DNA of 64,000 nt, from assembly GCF_003568665.1 (NCBI RefSeq), contig NZ_QXMH01000005.1, positions 1 through 64,000 of the forward strand, written 5' to 3'. Source of the stretch: Chitinophaga alhagiae (lineage in GTDB: Bacteria > Bacteroidota > Bacteroidia > Chitinophagales > Chitinophagaceae). The notes beneath the pieces were generated by a model. That model had not been told where the DNA came from, did no database searches, and saw nothing but the letters and a program-made list of their open reading frames with translations. The position numbers and the translations under genes are program-made. Below are positions 43,518 through 52,280 of the stretch, one piece after another; within the stretch, counting starts at the first letter, position 1, and every line of letters begins with the position of its first letter.

Positions 43518-44384
43518 TTAGAGCTGTAAAGAACGCTGATAAGAAACGATGCGCACGCATTCCACGGCCTCTTTCACATCGTGCGCCCGCAGAATGGCCG
43601 CGCCTTTCAGCAGGGCCATAGTATGCAGTACGGTAGTGCCGTTCAGCGCATCGGCGGGAGTATTGCCCAGCAGCTTGTATATCATGGACTTGCGGGACAC
43701 GCCGGCCAGCACGGGGGCGCCGGCTATGTGAAGCATGTTCAGCTGCTGCAGGAGCATATGGTTGTGCGCCAGCGTTTTACCGAAACCGAAACCGGGGTCT
43801 ATGATCACGTCATGAATACCGGCCTCGCGGCATTGCCGCACCTTGTGGATGAAATAGTCCAGCACCTCCCGCGTAACATCTTCGTACTGCGGGTTTTGCT
43901 GCATGGTGGCCGGCGTGCCCTGCATGTGCATGGCAATGTAGGGCACCTGCAGGGCGGCGGCGGTGGCCAGCATGGCGGCATCCATTTCACCGGCGCTGAT
44001 ATCATTAATAATAGCGGCGCCGGCATGCACGCATTTTTCCGCCACGGCGGCGTAAAAAGTATCTATAGACAGGAGGGCCTCCGGGTAGTGGTGCAGAATG
44101 GCGTGGATGGCGGGCAGCAGGCGTTCCGCCTCTTCGGCGGCGCCCACCATGGCCGCACCGGGCCGGGTGCTCTGGGCGCCAATGTCCAGGAAAGCGGCGC
44201 CCTGCTCCAGCAAGGCCCCGGCGCGTTCTACCACCTGGTGCAGCGCGCGGGTGCGGCTGCCGGCATAAAAAGAGTCGTCCGTAATATTGATGATCCCCAT
44301 CACAGCGGGCGTGGAAAGGTCTGTCAACTTTCCGCGGCAACAGATAGTGAAATCTTTATGTAATAATGTATTTTTGAATTTCAT
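43518..44384 (-). CDS. folP: Dihydropteroate synthase
   Basis: 288 aa TIM barrel. MGIINITDDSFYAGSRTRA (pterin loop; here ITDDSF for the more usual VTPDSF), LDIGAQSTRPGA, INDISAGEMD, VIIDPGFGFGKT and GVSRKSMIYKLLG are present in order, so the active site is complete. Joins hydroxymethyl-dihydropterin pyrophosphate with p-aminobenzoate in folate synthesis; target of sulfonamides. First gene of the folP-cdaA unit, divergent from the DUF1599 gene. Confidence 0.95.
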   Translation of the reverse strand: MKFKNTLLHKDFTICCRGKLTDLSTPAVMGIINITDDSFYAGSRTRALHQVVERAGALLEQGAAFLDIGAQSTRPGAAMVGAAEEAERLLPAIHAILHHYPEALLSIDTFYAAVAEKCVHAGAAIINDISAGEMDAAMLATAAALQVPYIAMHMQGTPATMQQNPQYEDVTREVLDYFIHKVRQCREAGIHDVIIDPGFGFGKTLAHNHMLLQQLNMLHIAGAPVLAGVSRKSMIYKLLGNTPADALNGTTVLHTMALLKGAAILRAHDVKEAVECVRIVSYQRSLQL

Positions 44385-44422
44385 TCGGTTTGCCTACTAG
44401 AACCGGCAATTTAATACAAATT

Positions 44423-44965
44423 ATGAGCAGAACACTGGAACAATACCAGGCAGTGATCGAAAAATGCAGGGATATTTTTATTAAGAAGACCAAAGATTAC
44501 GGTACCTCCTGGCGTGTGCTGCGCCCGGTGTCTATTGCAGACCAGGTGTTTATCAAGGCCCAGCGCATCCGCACCATACAGGAACTGAAACAGCAGAAGG
44601 TAGAAGATGATATTGCGGGCGAGTTCCGCGCCATCATCAACTATGGCATTATTGCCCTGATACAGATGGGCCTGCCGGCAGACAACCCGTATGCGGACCT
44701 GCCGGTAGCGGAGGCAGACCGCCTTTACCGGGAAAAGGCCGCTTTTGTGCAGGAGGTGATGGAAAGCAAGAACCACGACTATGGGGAGGCCTGGAGAGAC
44801 CTGAGCCGGGAATCTTTCACAGACCTCATCCTCACCAAACTGCTCCGTATCAAACAGATCTTGCGCAACAACGGGCAAACCCTCATTTCAGAAGGAATAG
44901 ACGCCAACTATGTAGATATTGTCAACTATGCGGTTTTTGCACTGGTCCTGTTGGACGAAAAGTAA
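44423..44965 (+). CDS. DUF1599 domain protein
   Basis: 180 aa from ATG 44423. Two similar halves: IFIKKTKDYGTSWRVLRPVS (about 19-38) and SKNHDYGEAWRDLSRESFTD (about 126-145), the double DYG-W pattern of DUF1599. Soluble, all-helical. The duplicated Asp/Glu/Trp pattern is reminiscent of MazG/nucleotide-pyrophosphohydrolase-like helices but no catalytic set was verified. In Bacteroidota it commonly precedes a BT_3928-type gene, as here. Confidence 0.9.
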   Translation: MSRTLEQYQAVIEKCRDIFIKKTKDYGTSWRVLRPVSIADQVFIKAQRIRTIQELKQQKVEDDIAGEFRAIINYGIIALIQMGLPADNPYADLPVAEADRLYREKAAFVQEVMESKNHDYGEAWRDLSRESFTDLILTKLLRIKQILRNNGQTLISEGIDANYVDIVNYAVFALVLLDEK

Positions 44966-45111
44966 TTTTTACCGATTTTACATGGATGAAGCCTGCAACG
45001 CCGATGGAACGCAGGTACGATTGTTGATAGAACGCATGCTCCGTCAGCTTTGCCGGAAAGACAAATGATTGTGGATGAAGCGCAAGTTTCGTTCTGACTG
45101 CTAAAAGACAA

Positions 45112-46203
45112 ATGATGAAACCAATCCTGATGCTGTTCCGCCTGGTAGTAGGCGTACTTTTCATTTTTTCCGGCCTCATTAAAGCCAACGATCCGCTGGG
45201 CCTGAGCTATAAAATGGACGAGTTTTTTGAAGTGCTGCACCTGCCTTTCCTGGTACCGCTGTCCCTCGCTTTCTCCCTGGTGATGAACGCCTTCGAGATC
45301 ATTGCAGGGTTTGCCGTGCTGCTGGGTTACCGGATGCGCATTTTTTCGCTGCTGCTGTTGCTGCTCATCGTGTTCTTTACCTTCCTGACCGGTTTTGCCC
45401 TCTTCAGCGGCCTCATCAGGGAATGCGGCTGCTTTGGGGACTGTATCAAGCTCACGGCGGAACAGTCTTTCTGGAAAGACGTGATACTGCTGGTGATGAT
45501 AGTGGTCATCTTCATTTGCCGCAACCATATACAACCGCTTTTTTCCAAACCTGTTACCATTACCATTATGGTGCTAGCCGTACTGTTCCCGGTTGCCCTG
45601 CAATGGTACACCCTGTCTCACCTGCCTATTGTAGACTGCCTGCCCTATAAAGTGGGCAACAATATAGAAGAAAAAATGAAAGCGCCGCCCGGTTCCACGC
45701 CTGATGTGTACGAGACCGTGCTGATCTATGAGAAAGACGGCAAACAGCAGGAGTTCACCGCAGACAACTATCCCTGGCAGGACTCTACCTGGCAGTACGT
45801 AGACCGGAAAGACAAGCTGCTCCGGAAAGGCAATGCGGAACCGGCCATCAAGGATTTCATACTCACAGACTTTGACGGCAATAACCAGAACGATGCGGTG
45901 CTGAAAGAAACGCGCCCCGTTTACCTGCTGCTGGTGCGGGACGTGGACCAGGCCGGCCGGGGCTGGGAAGGTAAGGTGAAGGCCCTGCTGAAACAGCAGC
46001 AGGAAGGAAAGATCGTAGTGTTCGGCATCACCAGTTCCAACCAGGCGGCGGTAGACCGCTTCAAGGCAGACCGGGGCGTAGACATGCCTTTCCTGCAAAT
46101 GGACGGCACCGCCATCAAGACCGCCGGCCGCAGCACGCCCTGCCTGCTGCTGCTGGACAAAGCCGTTATCAGGGGCAAATGGCATTACAACGATATTCCG
46201 TAA
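45112..46203 (+). CDS. DoxX-type membrane protein, BT_3928 family
   Basis: 363 aa. Four N-terminal helices form a DoxX domain (LFRLVVGVLFIFSGLIKAND, then AGFAVLLGYRMRIFSLLLLL) with a Cys-rich motif RECGCFGDCIKLTA after helix 4. Another helix follows, then a periplasmic domain (about 180-363) with thioredoxin-like flavour (VVFGITSSNQAAVDRFKADR, PFLQMDGTAIKTA). The redox Cys motif and DoxX fold suggest a role in periplasmic thiol or quinone chemistry; not established. It follows the DUF1599 gene on the same strand, 147 nt downstream. Confidence 0.85.
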   Translation: MMKPILMLFRLVVGVLFIFSGLIKANDPLGLSYKMDEFFEVLHLPFLVPLSLAFSLVMNAFEIIAGFAVLLGYRMRIFSLLLLLLIVFFTFLTGFALFSGLIRECGCFGDCIKLTAEQSFWKDVILLVMIVVIFICRNHIQPLFSKPVTITIMVLAVLFPVALQWYTLSHLPIVDCLPYKVGNNIEEKMKAPPGSTPDVYETVLIYEKDGKQQEFTADNYPWQDSTWQYVDRKDKLLRKGNAEPAIKDFILTDFDGNNQNDAVLKETRPVYLLLVRDVDQAGRGWEGKVKALLKQQQEGKIVVFGITSSNQAAVDRFKADRGVDMPFLQMDGTAIKTAGRSTPCLLLLDKAVIRGKWHYNDIP

Positions 46204-46211
46204 CATCATAA

Positions 46212-47270
46212 ATGCTGCGCTTCTTCCTTAAAAAACTGGGCTACGGCATCCTCGTCCTGCTGGGCGTAGTGATCATTATTTTCCTGCTGTTCAACGTGCT
46301 GCCGGCAGACCCCGCGCGGCTCACGCTGGGGCAGCGGGCAGATGTGACCTCGCTGGAGAACGTGCGCAAGGAGCTGCACCTGGACAAACCCAAGAGCGTG
46401 CAGTTCCTGCTGTACCTGAACGATCTGTCTCCCATAGGCATACACACCCGGCAGGAGCTGCGGGAATCCCTCAACGGGGTGGCCCTGTTCTCCGTTGGCG
46501 GGGAAAAGGCGCTGGTGCTCAAAACGCCGTACCTGCGCAGAAGCTACCAGGGGAAAAAAGACGTGTGGGAAATTCTCACGGAAGCCCTGCCCGGTACGCT
46601 GGTATTGGCTTTGGCGGCCATGCTGCTGGCCACGGTATTGGGCATAGCCCTGGGCGTGCTCTCCGCCGTGAAACAAAACACCTGGATGGATACCAGCGCT
46701 GTGTTTGCCAGCGTGATCGGCATTTCCGCGCCATCGTTCTTTACCGGCATTGTGCTGGCCTACCTGTTCGGGTTTGTGCTGACAGACTATACCGGGCTGC
46801 ACATGACGGGCAGCCTCTACGATATTGACCCCTTCAACGGGCGTGTGCTCAACCTGGGCAACCTGGTACTGCCCGCCCTCACGCTGGGCATACGGCCGCT
46901 GGCCATTATTGTACAGCTTACCCGCAGCGCCATGCTGGACGTGCTGGGGCAGGATTATATCCGCACCGCCTACGCAAAAGGCCTTTCCGGCCGCACCATC
47001 CTCTACAGGCATGCCTTGCGCAACGCCATGAACCCGGTGATCACGGCCATTACCGGCTGGTTTGCGGAACTGCTGGCCGGGGCCTTTTTTGTGGAGTATA
47101 TTTTTGGCTGGAAGGGGATAGGCAAGGTAACGGTAGACGCACTGGAAAAATTCGACTTCCCCGTAGTGATGGGCGCCGTGCTCTTCACGGCTGGCATATT
47201 TGTGCTGATTAACCTGCTGGCAGACCTGCTCTACAGCATGATAGATCCCCGCATCCGTTTAAGTAGCTGA
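46212..47270 (+). CDS. Peptide/nickel-type ABC transporter permease (DppB/OppB-like)
   Basis: 352 aa. N-terminal helix (YGILVLLGVVIIIFLLFNVL) then a large periplasmic loop and five more helices. The EAA loop DYIRTAYAKGLSGRTILYRH is present for contact with the ATPase. It would translocate di- or oligopeptides. No second permease, ATPase or binding protein is adjacent; a binding protein of the same class lies 5 kb away at 52281. It begins 8 nt after the BT_3928-type gene. Confidence 0.92.
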   Translation: MLRFFLKKLGYGILVLLGVVIIIFLLFNVLPADPARLTLGQRADVTSLENVRKELHLDKPKSVQFLLYLNDLSPIGIHTRQELRESLNGVALFSVGGEKALVLKTPYLRRSYQGKKDVWEILTEALPGTLVLALAAMLLATVLGIALGVLSAVKQNTWMDTSAVFASVIGISAPSFFTGIVLAYLFGFVLTDYTGLHMTGSLYDIDPFNGRVLNLGNLVLPALTLGIRPLAIIVQLTRSAMLDVLGQDYIRTAYAKGLSGRTILYRHALRNAMNPVITAITGWFAELLAGAFFVEYIFGWKGIGKVTVDALEKFDFPVVMGAVLFTAGIFVLINLLADLLYSMIDPRIRLSS

Positions 47271-47386
47271 TTTACAGGCAACTCAAATTTTTTTCTCTTA
47301 TTTTGTAACAAACCTTCCGGAGGGTCGTCTTCTTATTGTAACACACTAGAAGGAATGCCTCCTTCCGCCAAATTAAAAACCTGAAA

Positions 47387-47905
47387 ATGTCGTCTGAAGT
47401 ATTCCTTGCTCAAATTATGCCCATCAAGCAAAAGCTGTTCCGCTTTGCGTTGCGGCTGCTGGGCAATGAGGAGGATGCGAAAGACATTATCCAGGACGCA
47501 TTCGTGAAAGTGTGGCACAACAGGGAGAAGATGGGCGAACTGCAGAACCTGGAAGCGTGGTGTATGCGCATCACCCGCAACCTGGCGCTGGACAAGCTGA
47601 AGAGCAAAAAGTACCGGATCACGGACGATCTGGAACGTGCGCAGGAAGTGCCGGCCGCGCACCAGCACAACCCGCACCAAAGCACGGAACGGAGCGACCT
47701 GATGAAACGGGTACACGGACTGATCTACCGTTTGCCCGAAAAATACCGGACCATTCTGCAATTGAGAGATATTGAGGGGTTGAGCTACCAGGAAATTGCA
47801 GATACGCTCGGCATCGACATGAGTGAAGTAAAAGTAAACCTGCACCGGGCCAGAAAACAGGTGCGGGAACAATTGCAAAATTTGCATGTATATGGAATAC
47901 AGTAA
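47387..47905 (+). CDS. ECF RNA polymerase sigma-70 factor
   Basis: 172 aa. Region 2 about 10-75 (LFRFALRLLGNEEDAKDIIQ, then DAFVKVWHNREKMGELQNLE). Region 4 about 110-165 with helix-turn-helix LSYQEIADTLGIDMSEVKVN. No C-terminal extension, so control needs an external anti-sigma. It overlaps the next gene by 20 nt; that membrane protein is the candidate anti-sigma. Typical Bacteroidota ECF of the type driving envelope genes. Confidence 0.93.
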   Translation: MSSEVFLAQIMPIKQKLFRFALRLLGNEEDAKDIIQDAFVKVWHNREKMGELQNLEAWCMRITRNLALDKLKSKKYRITDDLERAQEVPAAHQHNPHQSTERSDLMKRVHGLIYRLPEKYRTILQLRDIEGLSYQEIADTLGIDMSEVKVNLHRARKQVREQLQNLHVYGIQ

Positions 47906-48395
47906 CATCAGCGCCCTGCTGGAAAAGTATTGGGCCTGCGAGACCACAGCCGATGAAGAATTGCAGCTGCGCGCGTTCTATGCCGCTCATGAGGGCACAT
48001 TACCGCCAGACCTGCAGGAAGCGGCGCCGCTGTTCTGCTATTTCCATGCAGAAGGAGAGGGCCATGCCATGCCCGAGCTGTTTACGGACGTAAAGGCCCC
48101 CTGGGAAACTGCCACGGTCATCCGCCCGTTCTGGCACGGCTGGATGAAGTACGCCGCTATACTGCTGGTAGGTATAGGCATGGGGTACGCAGTGAACCAG
48201 TTCCTTCATAAAAGGGACATGACCGCAGACAGGTACGCCATGCGCGATACGTATAACGATCCCAAACTGGCTTACCAGGAAACGCAGAAAGCACTGCAGA
48301 TACTTTCCCGGAACCTGAACAGGGGCAAAACACAAATGGAAAAACTCAGCTATTTCAGTGAAGCCACTGAAATACTGGAAACCGACCGAAATTAA
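47886..48395 (+). CDS. Putative anti-sigma factor, single-pass membrane protein
   Basis: 169 aa. Cytoplasmic N-terminus (about 1-85, acidic, SALLEKYWACETTADEELQL), one transmembrane helix (about 97-114, YAAILLVGIGMGYAVNQFLH) and a periplasmic helical tail rich in charged residues. It starts within the sigma gene (20-nt overlap; ATG 47892 also possible), the usual arrangement for sigma/anti-sigma pairs. No zinc-binding ZAS motif is visible. Confidence 0.8.
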   Translation: MYMEYSNISALLEKYWACETTADEELQLRAFYAAHEGTLPPDLQEAAPLFCYFHAEGEGHAMPELFTDVKAPWETATVIRPFWHGWMKYAAILLVGIGMGYAVNQFLHKRDMTADRYAMRDTYNDPKLAYQETQKALQILSRNLNRGKTQMEKLSYFSEATEILETDRN

Positions 48396-48458
48396 ACGCC
48401 ATTCTAAAAAAACTTCATGGCGCCGGCCGCCCGGAGCTTTGGAAATAAATATCAGCAA

Positions 48459-48992
48459 ATGAAAAGGATAGCTTTCCTGTTAATGATAGTACTCTGCACC
48501 GGCCACCTGGCCGCCGCACAGAGCACCATAGACAAGTTCTTCCTGAAGTACCAGGACCATCCTGACTTTACGGTGATCAACATCACCCCCAAAATGTTCA
48601 GCATGTTCTCCAAACTGTCTATGGACGATCCGGACGCCAAAAAGATCGTGAACGTGGCCTCCCGGCTCAAGGGCATGCGCATACTGGTGAAAGAAGACGC
48701 CAAAGACGGCCAGCGGCTGTTCAAGGAAGCGGTTTCCTTCCTGGGCGCCGGCCTGGAAGAATTGATGACCGTGCGGGACAAGGAAGCAGACGTGAAGTTC
48801 ATGGTGAAAGAACATCCCAACGGCAATATTGCCGAACTGGTGATGCTGGTAGGGAGCACCAGCGAGTTTGTGGCGCTTTCCATTTTCGGAGATATCAGTC
48901 TTTCAGACCTTGCCTCCATTGCCGGCGATATGAAGATAGACGGCTTTGAGAACCTCGGCAAACTGGGCAAGGGCAGCAAAGGAAAAAAGTAA
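48459..48992 (+). CDS. DUF4252 protein (1 of 2)
   Basis: 177 aa from ATG 48459. Signal peptide ends TGHLAAA. Mature part contains VINITPKMFSMFSKLSMDDP and a beta-rich region with VKEHPNGNIAELVMLVGSTS, the DUF4252 pattern. Exported, function unknown. It follows the sigma/anti-sigma pair and precedes a paralogue, as seen in other Bacteroidota genomes; probably part of the same regulon. Low sequence identity to its neighbour shows an old duplication. Confidence 0.85.
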   Translation: MKRIAFLLMIVLCTGHLAAAQSTIDKFFLKYQDHPDFTVINITPKMFSMFSKLSMDDPDAKKIVNVASRLKGMRILVKEDAKDGQRLFKEAVSFLGAGLEELMTVRDKEADVKFMVKEHPNGNIAELVMLVGSTSEFVALSIFGDISLSDLASIAGDMKIDGFENLGKLGKGSKGKK

Positions 48993-49018
48993 TTCGATCA
49001 CCGTTTCCCCCTTTTGTT

Positions 49019-49579
49019 ATGAAACAGACACTCCTTATCCTCGCAGCCTTTTTCCTGCTTTCTTCCGCTTCCGCCCAGCGCAAGCAACTACGGGAGTTCA
49101 CCAACGATTTTTCGGCAGACGGCGCCACCTTCCGCATTGGCCTCAGCTTCATTCCCCTGCGCATTGCCAGCTGGTTCGTTCCTAAATCCGCCTTTGACGG
49201 GGAAGCGGCGGAGATCAAATGGGCGCTCAAAAAAGTGAAAAGCGTGAAGCTCTACACCATCCACATGCCTAACGGCCAGGCCATTCCACGGGAGTCTGTA
49301 GACCTCTTGCGGTCAGAGCTGAAAAAAGCGCAGGATTTTGAACCGCTGGTAGAGGTGCGCCACAAAGGCGCCAACGTATACCTGCTTACAGACGGGAAAG
49401 GGGATGACCGGCTGGATAACCTGGTGGTGCTGGTGCAGGAAGATTCCGAAATGGTGATGGCGCACCTGCGTACCAAACTCACCGTGAGTGACGTGAGCCG
49501 GATCATCAACGGCATCCAGAACCGGGAAAAAGAAAGGGAAGCGGTGGCGAAGGGGAGCGGCATGGTGGCGCAGCAGTGA
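49019..49579 (+). CDS. DUF4252 protein (2 of 2)
   Basis: 186 aa. Signal peptide 1-20 (FLLSSASAQ). DUF4252 features: KKVKSVKLYTIHMPNGQAIP, a central helical pair and the C-terminal VVLVQEDSEMVMAHLRTKLT. 26 nt after the first DUF4252 gene, so same operon. Likely envelope-located target of the ECF sigma; inferred from position only. Confidence 0.85.
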   Translation: MKQTLLILAAFFLLSSASAQRKQLREFTNDFSADGATFRIGLSFIPLRIASWFVPKSAFDGEAAEIKWALKKVKSVKLYTIHMPNGQAIPRESVDLLRSELKKAQDFEPLVEVRHKGANVYLLTDGKGDDRLDNLVVLVQEDSEMVMAHLRTKLTVSDVSRIINGIQNREKEREAVAKGSGMVAQQ

Positions 49580-49660
49580 GCCGCCGTTTGCAGGCGTTGC
49601 TGTCCCGGAACCCGGCGTTCAACGTACCGGTACCAATGTCGGGAATATGTTCTTATCGGG

Positions 49661-49948
49661 TTACCTGATCATTACCTCTTTCACAATTTCCTCGCCCAGC
49701 ATATCATTTACCAGCCGGATGATGCGGTCTTTGGAATAATTCAGTTCCTGCTTCAGCGGGGCTACCGTAGTAGTGATCACCAGCTTGCCGTCAAAGAGCT
49801 GCACGCTTTCCGTATACCGGGCAATGGTCTTACCCACTACCTGTTCCCAGTTTTCCTGTATACGCACCTCCATCAGCCTGGGCTTGAACCGGCTTTTGTT
49901 AAGGTATTCCTTCAGTGCATCGCCCATACTGACAACTTTGTAACCCAT
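49661..49948 (-). CDS. DUF721 (DciA-like) protein
   Basis: 95 aa. MGDALKEYLNKSRFKPRLME, then NWEQVVGKTIARYTESVQLF and GKLVITTTVAPLKQELNYSK: the KH-like fold of DUF721/DciA, the ancestral bacterial loader of replicative helicase DnaB. The Bacteroidota form is short, lacking the C-terminal extension of Proteobacterial DciA. Whether it loads helicase is inferred from the family. Confidence 0.88.
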   Translation of the reverse strand: MGYKVVSMGDALKEYLNKSRFKPRLMEVRIQENWEQVVGKTIARYTESVQLFDGKLVITTTVAPLKQELNYSKDRIIRLVNDMLGEEIVKEVMIR

Positions 49949-49965
49949 GCGTCAAAGGTAGTGAT

Positions 49966-50397
49966 TTATTGTTTGGGTACGAGGCCATGTTCCTGTAAAA
50001 CTTTTTGCTCGTCGCCGGTTACGTACGCAAAAATTTTCGGCTCGCCGCCGGCCAGGGTGACCATATAAAATACGTCGAACGCAATGTTGATATTGTTCTT
50101 GTAACCGGCCTTCCAGTGCGTTTTGGCCACGGCATGCAAATTGTCCAGCTGGGTGATGTCAAGGCTGCCGATCTTCATGGACAGTGTGCCGATGTTCCTG
50201 TAGAACTCGTTGCCTTTGGGTATCATTTCCCTGAACTTTTCATCATTCTTTCCGCCCATTACGCCCCTGGGGCTTGATTCTACAAAATAGTCCGCAAAAG
50301 CGCCGGCGGTAGCTTCCACATCTGTGGCGCCGCTGGCCAGTACATCATTGAAACGCTGTTCGTACGCGGCAAAAAAGGCCTGCAGTTTCTTCATCAT
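49966..50397 (-). CDS. SnoaL/NTF2-like domain protein
   Basis: 143 aa from ATG 50397 (next ATG 50394). Single NTF2-like fold: helical N-terminus QAFFAAYEQRFNDVLASGAT, FADYFVESSPRGVMGGKNDE and beta sheet WKAGYKNNINIAFDVFYMVT. These are small binding or isomerase-type domains; ligand unknown. Second gene upstream of DUF721, 17-nt gap. Confidence 0.75.
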   Translation of the reverse strand: MMKKLQAFFAAYEQRFNDVLASGATDVEATAGAFADYFVESSPRGVMGGKNDEKFREMIPKGNEFYRNIGTLSMKIGSLDITQLDNLHAVAKTHWKAGYKNNINIAFDVFYMVTLAGGEPKIFAYVTGDEQKVLQEHGLVPKQ

Positions 50398-50452
50398 ACA
50401 ACATGGTTTTTGAATAGCCGGCAAACTTCAGACCGGTTTGCAACAGCAACCT

Positions 50453-50532
50453 GTTTGAAACAGCTACAGGCAGGGTACGACCCGCCGTTATGTTAGGCCT
50501 ATATGGTTTAAAACAGCCATAGGCAGGGTACG
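50453..50532. repeat. 53-bp direct repeat, one and a half copies
   Basis: AGGCAGGGTACG with about 15 nt of similar flanking sequence occurs at 50468 and again at 50521, offset 53. It lies just after the stop of the M1 peptidase gene (50541), in a tandem rather than convergent junction. No gene tail is copied in it. Confidence 0.6.
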
Positions 50533-50540
50533 TTCATTCC

Positions 50541-52178
50541 TCAGTTCTCTTTTACTTTTACGTAGAAGTTGGGGTCTACCCTGAATTGATCAGCAGTACT
50601 CAGTTTCAGGCGTGTTGTTTTCCATTCTGCCGTAGGGTAGATGAACCCAAACCTCCCGTTTGCCACGGTTACCCTGAGCGGCATGTCAAAGCCTTTTACA
50701 TCTGCCACCCAGCGGTAGCGGAGTATATTGTCTACCAGGCTGTACTCAAAAACCGGCGGCCGGGTGCGGCGCAGGTATTGCTCAAATACCTTGTCGAAAT
50801 TTTTGCCGCTGGTCTTGTTGATGTACTGCTCCACCTGGCGGCCGGTAACCGTCTGGTGATAAAAGGTCTTGTTGAGGCCGCGCAGTATTTTCCGGAAGGT
50901 CTCATCGTTGTTGATGAGCTGGCGGATGGTGTGCAGCATGTTGGAGCCCTTGCAGTACATATCCCCGGAGCCTTCCCGGTTTACGCCGTAAGGGCCGGTG
51001 ATGGGAACGTCATTGGCAATTTTGCTGCGGAGGCCCTGCACGTAGGCATTGCCGGCGTTTTTCCCATATTGGCACTCCGTGAAGAGGGTTTCGGAATAGT
51101 TGGTGAAAGATTCGTGTACCCACATGTCTGCAATGTCTTTGGTGGTGATGTTGTTGCCGAACCATTCATGCCCGCTTTCGTGAATGATGATAAAGTCCCA
51201 CTTTTTACCCCAGCCGGAGCCGGAGAGGTCTGCGCCGCGGTAGCCCATTTTGTACTGGTTGCCATAGGCCACGGCGCTCTGATGTTCCATGCCGAGGTGA
51301 GGCGTTTCTACCAGCTTGTAGCCGTCTTTGTAAAAAGGGTAGGGGCCGAACCAGTGTTCGAAACATTTCATCATGGGCTGTACCACGGCAAAATGCGTTT
51401 TGGCACGGGCAAGGTTGTAGTCCAGCACCCAATAGTCCAGGTCAAGGTTGCCGGCGGCGCCTTTATAGCGTTCTGAGAAATGGCTGTAGTGGGCAATGTT
51501 GAGCGCCACGTCATAGTTGTTGATAGGGTTGCCAACAAACCAGGTGAAGGTGGTGGCGCCGTTGGGGTTGCTCACCGAATCCCGCAGGCGGCCGTTGCTT
51601 ACGTTGGTAAGCCCGGTGGGCACGGTAACGGTTATGCGCATACTGTCCGGCTCCTCTGACTGGTGGTCTTTATTAGGCCACCATACACTGGCGCCCAGGC
51701 CCTGGCAGGCGGTGGCTATCCAGGGGCGTTGCAAGGAATCTTTGCCCCATACCACGCCGCCGTCCCACGGGGCGTTTTTGGCCTCTTTAGGTTTGCCCGC
51801 GTAGGTAATAGCAAGCTGCATTATTTTCCCTGGGGGCTGCGGCGCCTGCAGGTCTACGAACCAGGCGTTGCCCTCGCGCGTGAAGCGGAGCGCCTGGCCG
51901 TTCTGCTCTATACTGCTGATGGCCAGCGGTTCCTGCAGGTCTACCTGCATTCTTTTGGCGGGGCGCAGTACGCGGTAGTGGATCACGTTGCGGCCTTCTA
52001 TGCTTTTTGTTTCCGGGCGAATGTTTACGGAGAGGTCATAAAAGGTAACGTCCCACCAGTTGCGGTCTGCCGTGAGCGTGCCGCGCAGCGTGTCTTGCCG
52101 GGTAAAAGGAACCGTTTGCTGCGCGGTAACGTTTTGCAGCATGGCAAGGCTGGCCAGGAGAAATAAAAGGCTTCTCAT
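50541..52178 (-). CDS. M1 family metallopeptidase (aminopeptidase-like)
   Basis: 545 aa. Signal peptide 1-19 (LAMLQNVTAQ). N-terminal beta domain, then gluzincin site HESGHEWFGN: His333, Glu334, His337, with Glu356 (WVHESFTNYSE) eighteen residues on as third zinc ligand. The GxMEN-like GMEHQSAVAY lies before it. The C-terminal helical domain is short. Periplasmic or secreted removal of N-terminal residues from peptides, alongside the DPP IV at 24858. Complete. Confidence 0.95.
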   Translation of the reverse strand: MRSLLFLLASLAMLQNVTAQQTVPFTRQDTLRGTLTADRNWWDVTFYDLSVNIRPETKSIEGRNVIHYRVLRPAKRMQVDLQEPLAISSIEQNGQALRFTREGNAWFVDLQAPQPPGKIMQLAITYAGKPKEAKNAPWDGGVVWGKDSLQRPWIATACQGLGASVWWPNKDHQSEEPDSMRITVTVPTGLTNVSNGRLRDSVSNPNGATTFTWFVGNPINNYDVALNIAHYSHFSERYKGAAGNLDLDYWVLDYNLARAKTHFAVVQPMMKCFEHWFGPYPFYKDGYKLVETPHLGMEHQSAVAYGNQYKMGYRGADLSGSGWGKKWDFIIIHESGHEWFGNNITTKDIADMWVHESFTNYSETLFTECQYGKNAGNAYVQGLRSKIANDVPITGPYGVNREGSGDMYCKGSNMLHTIRQLINNDETFRKILRGLNKTFYHQTVTGRQVEQYINKTSGKNFDKVFEQYLRRTRPPVFEYSLVDNILRYRWVADVKGFDMPLRVTVANGRFGFIYPTAEWKTTRLKLSTADQFRVDPNFYVKVKEN

Positions 52179-52280
52179 TCAGAGGTTCGATTTAAACGGC
52201 AATATATTTTAAATGGGGGAGACGGGCGTAGTTTTTCTTGGCTTTCACTCATTTTCTGGCTACCTTAAAGCCGTTTTTAT

